Shown here: in pieces, positions 24,201 through 36,400 of the stretch | Layout of the letters: every line of letters starts with the position of its first letter | Position numbering within the stretch: position 1 is the stretch's first letter | DNA from: Pyxicephalus adspersus | Taxonomy: Eukaryota; Chordata; Amphibia; Anura; Pyxicephalidae | DNA length: 64,000 nucleotides | NCBI RefSeq assembly: GCF_032062135.1 | Contig: NC_092863.1 | Location: forward strand, 21,721,154 to 21,785,153 | Direction: 5' to 3' | Program-made: the position numbers and the translations under genes | The notes under the pieces: generated by a model | Databases searched by the model: none | What the model was told of the DNA's origin: nothing | The model's input: only the letters and a program-made list of their open reading frames with translations

Positions 24201-27200
24201 CACACTGGTAGTAAGGTTGCATTTGCTGTGTTTACCCCTCCTTTACCTCTCGCCAGGAACCACTGCTGCTTGAAAAAACTGCTAGGCCTGAAAAGCCCAG
24301 CACTTACCGCCTGTTACCAATCCCAGGTCAGTGTTCCCCCCAGAAATTTTTTTCAGCTGTGTGGTAAAAAAGGGGGTATGGCAAACTTAGTGCTCCCAGT
24401 TGTATATGCCATGGGTATCCAGTAACCTCTTATTGTGTCAGTATTCTACCTTCTCCCTATACTTTGTTCCAACTTTGTAATGTCTGCCCCGTTAGTTTTT
24501 TTTAATTTTTTCTGTCCTATGTATTTTGCCACAACTGTCCTGTGCTGTGTATTGTGACTCAACTTACTAGTGTTCTAAGTTTTAAGAGTGTATTCCTTTG
24601 TAATAGTGTAATAGTATAATGAATGTGGTGTAACAAGTTAGGCTTAGTTCATATTAGCAGCAAAAAACATTTACTCCTACTGAGTGACTTCTGGCAACTG
24701 CTACGCACCTAGAATTGGTAACAGGCGGTAGGTGCTGGGCTTTTTCAGAGCTACAAGTTTTTTAAGCAGTGGTGGTTCCTGGCATGAGGAATGGACAAAT
24801 GTAACCTTACTGCCGGTGTGAATTCAGCCGTACTTCAGATGTGCTGCTGTGTCTATATTTAGTTAAAGTGAACTTTAGTGAAAACATTTTTTTTTCACTT
24901 GATTCTTTTACAAAATTAGCCCAGCAGGCCCATGCTGGCTCAGCTTCCACCTTCTCTCTAATGCTCACTTTTACATCCAGTCCTGCCTTGCACTGCCCAT
25001 GCATGAGATTAAACACTTTTTACATTATAAGAAAGCCTCTAAAGATGCATGCACACAAGGAGCAGTGCAGAGCCTCTTGGGATATGTAACACAAATATCC
25101 CAGGAGGCTGTGGATTTACCGAAATGGAAGTGAAGACTGAAGGGTCCGATCTTGAAATTCTTTAAGTCTGGGGGCTGAAATTGTAGTAACTAGTATCTAT
25201 GAGGTCCCCTGTGCACTCTCAAAATTACAAGTCATTGTGACATACAGTTTAGGAGATATGGAGGTTTGTACACAGAGAGCTGTGAGGATGCAGACTTCAG
25301 ACACAGCTCCAGCAGTGTATACATTTTACAGGCAGCTTTTTTTTTTTTTTTTTAAATAGAAATCCCAGCTCGTGCTATGAGATGGGGCTGCCTGTTTCTC
25401 ATTCACATGAAGGCTGAACTGTGTGCTCGCCTCTCATCCTAGCAGCAATCCTCTGAACGGATGACACAGAGCACAGATGGCTCAGACCAGCCTCACTGGG
25501 ATCCGTGAAGAGGATGAGAGCTGCCGACGAGATGTGGGCGGGGTATTCACAGCAGCTGGGTGGAGCAACCGGCTAAAACCCTCTGGGGAGAACTATGCAG
25601 GTGCCTAGTTAGGTATCACCGGTTACCAATCCCAGGTGCCCATCACTTACAGCCTGTTACCAATCCCAGGTGCCTAGCAGTTATCACAGGTTACAAATCC
25701 CAGGTGCCTAGCAGTTGCCAAGTAGTCACTTAGGAGGGGCATTTTTTCTTTACTGCTAATGTGAACTAAGCCTATATTGTTAAGCCACATTGATCGCACA
25801 CTGAACCACACTGACACAATAGCAGGGGTTACTGGATACCTATGGCATAAATAACTAGGAGCTCCAAATTTTTCCAGTGTCTAGCCCTGCCCACTTTTTT
25901 TTTACCACCCGGCTACAATTTCCCCCCATCCCGTATACTGGGTGCTTAATGTTGCCTATATAACACCTGTTTTTTTTACCAAAATCAAAACCTGGGACTG
26001 GAGTATCTGGGGAGAACAAGATGGGGAAGGGAGTCACCCTATCAATAAATAACATTTTCTGTGTGTTTTTACATGTGGTGCATTACATGTGGTTACATGT
26101 CTGCGGGAAGTTGGCAGAATTGCAAGACACATTTTACATGTTGTCTATATATGTTATCATTTATTTCTACTAAACACCTTTTTTCAAGGAAACTGTAGTT
26201 CAATTCCTAAAGTAAACTTTTGCCAAGAGTTATATCTGACTCATACATTTTTTTATGCATTTTGAAGGTTTGTTAAAACAATAGCTAAGAGGTATGAATA
26301 TAACCTTAGTAAGGTAGTGTAAATTGCAGTTGAAAATTCCTTTTCCCTACATTGGCTTCTTTTAACTGTAGTCTCAAGAGTAAAAATAATGGATAACTTT
26401 GGATTGCTTCCCTTTCCATTACCTTAATAAACAAATTTGTTAAAACATAAGGTAAAACATATGACATTTAAAGCAGAACTAAAATGGGAAAAAAAATCAC
26501 ACTTACATTTAATCCTGCAGATCCCTTGATGATGCTGGACTTTTCCGTGATCTGGTCCTACACCATTCTGGAATTCTTCATCCCGGCTCTAAGGAAGCTC
26601 CAGGCATCGCCATCTTCGGTCCCTTTGCTACATCACCCAATCTTGCACTGTGAAGGTGTGAGATCGTTTGACGTAGTCTGATGTAAAAGGGAAAAAAAGG
26701 GAGCCTTTCTCACTGCGCATGCGTGAGATAAGCATCTTGTTCCCCTTAGTGGGAAAAAAATGCCAAGAGCCTCCCGAGATGCTTGACGTGTAGGTATCCC
26801 AGGCCATTCAGTCCTAATGCGCTGCGACTTAAAGGGTGGTGCTGCACCCCCCCTCCTTTTTTTTAAATGAAAAAAAAAAAAAAGATATATCAGTTTTTAC
26901 TTACCATAAAATGGTAGACAACCCTTATATGTATACTAAAAGTGTTAAGTTTATGTCTGTGTTAAGGATTGGAAACAGGACCTAAATAATAGAAGATGAG
27001 GGTAAAATGATGTTTCAGTAAATTCTGTTAATAGTTTTAATTCAGTTGATATTGTATTGTCAAAGTGTATAGCAATGTCATTTTTGGTTATACTTCTTTT
27101 GTTTTTACAAGGCGCACCCAAAAAAGAAGTCTATTTTATGGCCATCATAGACATACTGACACCATATGATGCCAAGAAGAAAGCTGCACATGCTGCCAAA

Positions 27201-27406
27201 ACAGTAAAACATGGGGTAAGCGTGAGCCTTATATCATCCTTATCACGTAAAAGTTTTACTGTATGTATAAAGACATTTAAAAAAAATTTAGATAGAAAAA
27301 GTATCAAAAGATATGGGGGTAAGTGATTCCACTCTGTTTCGAATTAAAATATTTTGCTAGGTGGTAGATGTGGCGGAGGTGTGGTAAACAGGGCGAAATA
27401 ACAACA

Positions 27407-27437
<31 letters not shown>

Positions 27438-30400
27438 ACACACACTTAATAAAAGTGTTTATAAACCCAAGAACAAAATTATATGTATATTACAGCCTAA
27501 ATAAGTAGAACTGAGAGAGAGGGGTCTTTTTGCTGCACATCAGTCCAGAAGATCAGCTGTCACTGTTCTGTTTCTGGCTGCTAAAATTTACACCTGAAAA
27601 AACACAAGCCAGGTGTTTTTTTTTTTTAGAGAAAAGGGAGTTAAATGAAAAAGCTAAGCAAGTTGTGTCTGAAGTTCAGCTTTAACTAACAAAGCTATCT
27701 CTAATCTCTGGCAAATGTAATAATCCAGTGTATTGGCTGCAGCCAAGTGATGAATGCAAGTGCTCCTTAGTTGAGGCAGAAATAGAAATTGCCAAGAACA
27801 GGGGTGAAGTGAAAAAGAATAGAGAAAATATGGATTACTTCCTCCATCTTTTTAAATATATTATAGAATTAGAAATAGCTCCATATTTATTTCAATCTGC
27901 CTTTGTTAGCAAGTAATGTTTATTGGCTTGTTATATAAATTAGAAGATCATCTGCATATACAGGTATTTTGTGATGAAGATGGAGGGAAAATATTCTGAA
28001 TAGCTAGAGTGGTTTGGATGGTTCTAAAATAAGGTGTTTTAAGGTTATTAAAAATGATGGCAGGGAGACTTCCCTGTTTGTTGTTACTATTTGCTATGAG
28101 GAAATATTGTGAGAGGATGTCCGATAGGTGTAAAGAGTTTCACATTGACATAGTTTAGCATTCTAAAAGTACATGTATACAAGGATATGCCTGATTGATC
28201 TACAATCTACCTGGTTGAAGGTAGATGGCATTGGCAGTTCTAGTTGTGTTACCTTTTAGCTGTACAAATAGTAATAAACGTACCTGTTTTAGACATATCG
28301 GGGAAGTCTGGAAAGGCTGAAAACTATTAGAAAACATCCTAGCAAAGATTTCTGTGTTAGGAAAAAAAATTATGTGATGATACTTTGGCCAGTGATGGAA
28401 ATACTTGCTCTGCCTTTAGAATTTTGGTTATATGTGCTCTTAACAAGTCTTCAGTCAAGGTATTATGTTTGAGTATATTGTATGAATTGGGTATTTTACA
28501 TTATTACTACAGTGGTACCTTGGTATAAGTCCTTAATCTGTTCCAGATCCCTGGACTTATACCAAACAAAATTTTCCCATAGGAAATAAAAGGAAAATAA
28601 TCCATTCCCATGAAACAAAATCCTATTGTGTTGGCTATTATACATTGATGGGGCTTATAAAATAATTTAAACACTGCTTAATACTAAAATACATAAATAC
28701 AAAAACAATTAGATGAAAATTTAACGTCACTTTACCTTACTGAGAAGAGTTGAGTGCCTACTAGGAAGGTGCTGAGAAGGGAGGAGGAGGAGATGTTATT
28801 TAATTCACAGAGAGTTATAGCGCGGGTTGTTCACTGAATGGTAGCAACTGGCGTACTGACGCTGGTGGGCAAGTTGTGGCTTTCGCGTGAGAGGTAAATA
28901 AGGGTAACGTGCGGTGTTATGACTCATTTTGACCCATACAAGTTCTAGCACAAGGGTTGTATACCAAGCAAAGGTTGTTTACCAAGCAAAATGTTTTGTG
29001 TCCAAAAAGGACTTATACCAAGTTGGACTTATTCCAGAGGAATTATACCGGGGTACCACTGTATTTGTAGTTTGTGAAGGCGTATCCATTGGGGAAAGTG
29101 CTTTTCCTGATTGCTTTGAGTTCATTTTTTATTGCTGAATAATTGGATTATGGCTGCAGTATCTAGGTGGATGCTATTCAGAAACCAGACTGTACAATTT
29201 TCCTATAGCTGTAAACGAGACATTTTCAGTCATGTTTTCCCTAGGTTTGCGGGATCTTCTTTACACTGGGGACATTGCTAAAATCATACTGGACTTTTTC
29301 TATATTCATACAATGTGCACCTACCCTGGATAAGTTAAGTTTGGTCCCTGTCTAGTAAAAAGTAATGTCTAGTAGGACTAGTAAAATTTCTTGTGTTTAT
29401 AGAGGCTTGTTTGGTTGACTTTTTTTTTGTTTCCTTTAGTACTTTTCAAGATCCCCTTGTAATTTTTATGTTTCCAAAAGCTTTGATAAGATTTTGATAT
29501 GTTCTCCCCAGAAATTGTTTTCAGCCTGGTAGGGGAGTCTGTAGCCAGGTGATAAAAAAAAAAGTAGGCGGGGCAAAACACAGCAAATGGGGTGCTCCCA
29601 GTTATTTATGCCACAGGTATCCAGTAACCCCTAATATTGTGTCAGTGTTCTACCTACCCCCTATACTGCCAACTTTCTAATGCTTTTAACCCCCCTAGCA
29701 TTCTAATTCTGTCAGTTTTTTGATGCAAAAAGTAATCCTATTTTTTTTGCATAGAAATTTTTGTTTATATTGTGGGCCTCTAATTCTTAGGATTAACTCC
29801 CGGGTATGATAATTATATTTATTTATTATATTATCATAAATTATAATATAATACATAATTATAAATAACATTTTAAAAAATAATGAAATGGACAACAATG
29901 TAATCTTAAAATAAAATTAAAAATGTACTTTTCTTTTTATTTCATGTTGTGTGGTGTTTTTATACTGTAAAAACCATTTAAAAGCAGATTACATTGTAAA
30001 ATATGGTCTTATTATAATATTACTTTTTCTCATTTTTCTTTGCCGTCTACTGTTCATGCTAGCAACAATTTGTCTAGTGAAACACCCCATTTCTGTGACT
30101 CAGAACAGAAATAGGTGTAATTAACAGAACATGGAATGTTAACCTGCAATAATACTCTTACTTCTGTGTTTCTTGTATAACATAACCAGGCAAAACAATG
30201 TACTACATGTTCTAGGTTTGTGAACTATGTATTCTTATGACTTTGTTATATATGAAGTAAAAATATATAGTAATACATTCATAGCTTGACTTAAAACTCT
30301 TGAACCTCAAAACCTCTTTCTTTGCTTTCTTCTTGCACGCCATTGTTTTTCTGTAATTTGATATACTAAAGAGGGAGGCCCAACTGTATAGACTCCTATT

Positions 30401-33400
30401 ATCTTGGGGAGAACAGGGAACATCCCAATCACCCCCTCTTCCCCCCTTTCTCCCTCCCCCTTCTGGTATTACCAGATATTTGTATTTGATAACCTAGTAA
30501 TGACATTTTAGGGGATGTTAAGCAGAGACTTTCCCCACACATTTTCAGTTTCCTACACCTCCCTATTCCAGAGAAATTGGGGTTCAAGTGTTAGAAATGG
30601 GCAGTGGGTTTGCCAAAGTGTAGTGTGTGGGGGTGCTGGTGTAGCCAAAGGTGTGTCCCCACTGCACCCACATTTTTGGTTTTGGACACCCCACCATTTT
30701 AGGGAAATGGGGATTCAAAGAAGAGAAACAGATCACGGTAACATAGTATGACAGTTATAGATTTGTGACAGGTAAGTATCAATTTTGGGGCCCCATCCCA
30801 ATGCTCCATGCTATGTAAGTGTCCCATGGAGTCCCCAATTTGCATTTTCAATTAAGGACTCCTAGGTGCAATTGTCTTTGAAACAGGAACCACAATATTG
30901 TGTTTTCACAGGTTTACAATTCTGATACCCAAATCTCAATTTTTTTAAAAGCTGGGGTGCTGAGTGTTCCCCCTGTGCACTGTCAAGTCAATATGACATA
31001 TGGTTTAGGAGGTTGAAGGTTTATAGAAACAAAGGTTTATAGAAAGAAAGTTTGTAAGGCTGCAGAATAACATGCAGTTACACACAGCTTTCAGACTGCT
31101 CCTATGACATGTTACACACGCCCACTCAGGCAGAGACATTTTTACTGGATGTTTTTTTTTTTATTTTATTTTTTTCAAAAGAATACACTGCACAGCTAAA
31201 AAATGTGGGAGGGAGTCTGTGTCCCGATCTCTTCATAGCTATGCTGTGCTTTTCTCCCTCCACTGGGCTCTTATCAGCAATGGGCTCCTATCAACTGGGA
31301 ACAGAGCAACCTCTCTGTTGTCCATTCAGAGGATTAAAGCTGCTGATAAGAGCCGTGTGGGGAGAACTGTGGGATGTCTGTGAGGCAGAGATCTAATTGC
31401 ATGCTTATACAGCCTTCTGCTGCAGTCAAAAGGTGCGTACACACTTCCAATTTTTATCGTTCAGAATGAACGAAGATCGAACAACGAACAAAAATCGATT
31501 GGGCAAAAATCGTTCGTAAAAAAGTAACCAACGACGCCGACGAACGAGGAAAGTCGTTGGAAACGAATGACCGGACCGGCGGATCGGATTGGACGACGAT
31601 CGTTGAACATCGTTCCTGTGTACGATCGTTCGTTGATCGTCCATGGTCTGAGCATGCGTAATGAACGAACGTTCGTTCACTTTCCTGTCGTGCACATAGT
31701 TCCTCTATCGCTCAAACGATCGTATCTATTGTGTGTACAATATCTACGAACGATCGTGTCGTTATCTCTATGTGCAGGATCGGTGCTATACGATCGTTCG
31801 TAGATATCGTGCAGGGTCGTTCCTTTTCCAACGATAATAATTGGAAGTGTGTACGTAGCTAAAGGCTTACTAAACCGATTATATTTTAGTGTTGTCTGGA
31901 AATATTCACACAAGCTTTCTCTTGAATAAGTTGCAGTTGAAATCTGACATAGGGTTTAAATCCAAGGGGGTCAGGCATTCATTGGGAACTTGGTTTTAGA
32001 ATGGGATTTTCAAAGATTTTTGGAAAGCTAACCCAATGATCTTCACTACTTACTTGGTCTGTGGGTGTGTTTAGGTTTTTTTTAGATATTGTATGTCACA
32101 AAATTCACAGTCAAGTACATTGCTAGTGTCAGAAATAATTGGTAAGCAACATATGACATCATTGCAGCCTGTAGATACAAATCTCTGTTCAAAGCAGCAG
32201 GCCTTTTTTAGGACTAGGATATTTGCATTGGGATAAATGACTAGTGATGTTGCTTCTTCCTATGTTTAGCTGTAGTAGTGGTTTGGTATAGTAATTATGC
32301 TCTTTAATGAAAAGCAGCATAAGTGAGTCGCATATGAATGGTTGACCTTTTATAAAAGGGATTGATGACACCTTTAAACAAATAACACTAGATGGGAATT
32401 TTTATGTACAATGCTGTTCTGGATATAAATTGTGTGCTGTCCTTTGTATTGATCACCTGTCAGTCCAGATTCCTAAAATGCTATGAAATCAAACTTAAAA
32501 CTTAAAAGGGCTTTACAGTTTTTTTTTGTTTTTTTTTTGGGGAGGGGGGTAGCTGAATGAACTTATCAAAATGGCTCTGAGTGGTGTGTTTACATACAGA
32601 TCTTCCCCAGAAGTGGAAGGGAAAGGATCCTCTATGCAAATTGAACTCATCTTTACTTCTATGACGGGTATCCTCTTTCTAGGAATTCCATCTGCATGGA
32701 ACCTTTAAAGCACAGACAGGCCTTCGTTAATTAGTGATACTTAATCATTTTTACCTAAAATACCTGGAACAGAATGTCATTTTAGCCCGTGACTGGTCAT
32801 TTCAATCTCAATACTAGGAGAATTAGCTTAAAAATTATGCTACCATGGTTGTTTCTATCCCTAGCATTATCAGTCAGGTTCTTTAGTTTGTTTAACTGGT
32901 TTAATCTCATTCTGCAGTGGCAAATGTACCAAGACAGTAGACCATTGCATTAAATGTACCAAACAGTGGGCAGGGTGCAGTGATGTGTGCAGTGTATGGA
33001 TTCAATTTAGCAAATGATTATGCTTTACAACCAAATATTTTGTCTAGGGTTATTGGACAGAATTTAATATTAACTTAGGTTAAAGACAAACCTCATATCG
33101 TTGACAAATGTACAAAACAGTACAGAAAACCCTCTATAGGAGAGTAAAGTGTAGTCTTTTTCCATCAGGTACACAGAAATAAAATTTCTTTAAACAGCAT
33201 TAAAACAAATTATGAAAACCATTCACACAAAAATTTCCACCACTTAAGTGGTCAAAAATGGTTCCAGTTGCCTAATGTGGTCTTTTTTTTTTTTTTTTTT
33301 TTTTTTTACAGTCAGTTCATAGTGATACCAATCTCTTTTCTTTAAAAGGGGTGTCTATAATTATGTTTTTGTGATATGGCATAATCACTTCCGCAGACAA

Positions 33401-36400
33401 ATTTACCCCTTGAGGTGTTATACATGCTATAAAATAATGTTAAACAACTTCACCTGAATATACATACCCAAATTCACAATTACTTCAAAATTAATGTATG
33501 GAAAAGTATGTAAATACCTATTGGAGATCAATTGAAAGTTGTCAGATTACCTTTATCTACCTCTGTGCGGAGGAAACAAAATGGGCATGATGCAAATAGT
33601 CAACAAACATACAAAGGAAGGCAAAACACTCACCAAATTGAAGCAGATTGAAAACAATAGGTATCTGACATGCTGCATGTGTCATATAGAGGGCCATTCA
33701 AGTTTTTTATTAGATAAACTACTTGTGCATCACACAACTAAAATTCTCAGAAGGAGAGTAACTAAACATATTTGAAATAGAATAAAGGCCTCATAGCCCC
33801 TTGGCCTTATTTATAAAACAAATAATCTGATGTTACCTTAAAAAGTCCCTAGTGGGAATAAATTACTACCATTTAAACACATGAACATGTTCTTGTTTTA
33901 GTATAAATTCCCATTGATTTGTATGGAATTTAAGTGGTGATAGTAGTGGTGAGTGAGCAGGTAGCATATTTACATACCTCAAAGTTGCTACCAGTATTTT
34001 TGCAGCATAGGGAATAATGGTGCCCTTTTGTTCTTTTAAGTGGCTTTTTATTACCTAGTTACATAGGTTGAAAAAAAAACACAAAGTCCATCATGTTCAA
34101 CCACTAGGGAAATAAATGTATTCCAAGTAAAAATTCTATAGGTATAGTTGATCCAGAGGAAAGAAGAAAAAAAAAACCCTGGTTCAATTTGTTCCAAAAG
34201 AAGGAAAAAAATACCTTCCTGATTTTAAGAGGCAATTTGATCTAACATGTAGACTTGCCTATTATCATATATTATCACCATTGTGGAAGACAGGTTGTTT
34301 GGTACTGAGCTGAATAATTTATTAAAGCAGCTACTGCTACTTTTACAGTTTTACTCAGATATCTGTCACAGAACATTTTTTCGGCATAGAACTTGTCCTT
34401 TAGGATAAAAGATTTAGCTTAGGGATACATCAAAAAAATAGGCATATACACACTGCATTAAGTATTAGAACAGTGGTTGTAGGGAATGATTACTAAAGGT
34501 TAAGTATATTAATAACTTTTAAACCAACTGTATATAAAGTATAGGTACTGATTTGAGTCACTAGATGTAGTTGTAACACTCAATGTTGGTATTGTGTTAA
34601 AAATGTTTATGCAGAAATATTCTTCTAATGTGACAGAAATATAGATTAAAGTGACCTTCAGGGAAAGCCATGTATTCATTGATTTCCAAATATATTATGT
34701 TAACATGTTCAAAAGGTGCTAATAGTCTTAAGGGGCTGCACTGACAGTAAGAATCAATAAATTTACCACTTTTTACAAACAATAATGAATGAATTACCAT
34801 TACATAAACTACTCTAAATACCCTTTGTAAATCCTAAAACACTGCACCTGGAAACCATCCTATACATGGCTAATCCTAGGTTTCCTTTAGTATTAGGCAT
34901 GTATATTAACATTTAACATATTTTCCAAAGTTCACTTTGGAACACACCTAATACTTTACTATTCTGAACCATGGCAATGGAAGAAAGGTTTGTGCCAACC
35001 TATGCATACCTTACTATGGATTACATTGCATCACAAAAAAAGAAATATCGTCTGCCACTTGGTCTAATCCATGTGTCGTACACTAAATCAAGTGAGCTGA
35101 ATCGAAGTCTGAAGTCCGATTCTGCCTAGGACGTCAGGATCTTAAGTTAATTACTCGTATAGACGCGATTTACTACATTCTCACGTTCCGCAGTTACTAT
35201 ATAATCTCTATACATAACTAACTTTCACCTCATAGTTCCATGACATTACAAAAAGGTAGTTTTATGTTTCAACAACATATACAATTACACATAATTCACC
35301 TGAGTCCTTGTTCAACACACGTTTGTGGCTCTGCTCTGTCTCCCATTGCAGAAACCCGCAGTAGTTGCCCATCATGCTGGGATTGCAACGGCCTTTGGTA
35401 TCTTGTTTCCAAAGCAGAAATGTCCTGATGGAACCTCTCCCCTTGTTCATCGTTCACATAACCCAAATTTTGTGGGAAAAAGTCCAGATGGGAATGTAAG
35501 AAATGAATTTTAAGTGACATCGGCAGCCAAGATGATGGTATGCTGTTGCATGTTGTTCACAAGTTCAGCATGGTTTTCAGCTCGCTGGTTGCCCAGAGTT
35601 TTCTGCAACTAGCTCAAATCCCAAGCAGCAAGTTGAAGTGGGTTGAGTTTGTCAAGGGCATGAGCAAAAGGAAGATAAGTTTTTTGTTGCCTTTATGCAG
35701 CAATACAGCTTTCAAACTAGCTTTTCTCGAGTCTGTGAACAATCTCCACTGCTCTAGTATGTATTCGCAACCTAACTCCATTATCAGACCACTCATGTCG
35801 GTACAGAAGCAAATGTCATTTTCCAGCTTATATTAACCTGCAAACTTTGTGTGACGATCACAAAAGTGTGAAGTTGATTTTTTTTTGTAGTATATTCCAC
35901 TCCTCCAATCTGAAAGTTACCAGTTCAGACTTCTCTTTTGAGAAAGACAGGTCCCTTACTAGAACATCTAAATCTAATTTGCTTAAAAATTGTGGCTTAC
36001 CCTCTTCAAATTGGGGTTCATACCATTCATTAACATCAAAATCATCCTCCTGTTCCTCGTCCGACATGTCACTGTCAGTAACAACAGATGTAGGAGGGAC
36101 TGGCACTGGATTCTCTGCATCATGTTGCACTGGCCTCAGAGCACATTCACAATCAGGATAGACGATTTTTGACTTGGTATTCTTCAAAAACCCAGCAATT
36201 TTACTCATACAGAAGTAGCAGTCTGAGTGATGGTCTTGGAGCTTATGTCAAACCATAGGCACCGCAAAAGGCATTTTATTCCTTTTCCCATTCAACCACT
36301 GTGTTAGGCCAACATAACACACCTGACAGCAGATATGAGGTGCCCAGCTTTTTTCCTGATCTCCAATTTCACATTCAAAGTAATACTTGTATGCAAATCT

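Noticed and set aside
31426..31913. Several open frames on both strands
   Set aside because: They are by-products of the palindromic, stop-poor CpG-rich MITE.
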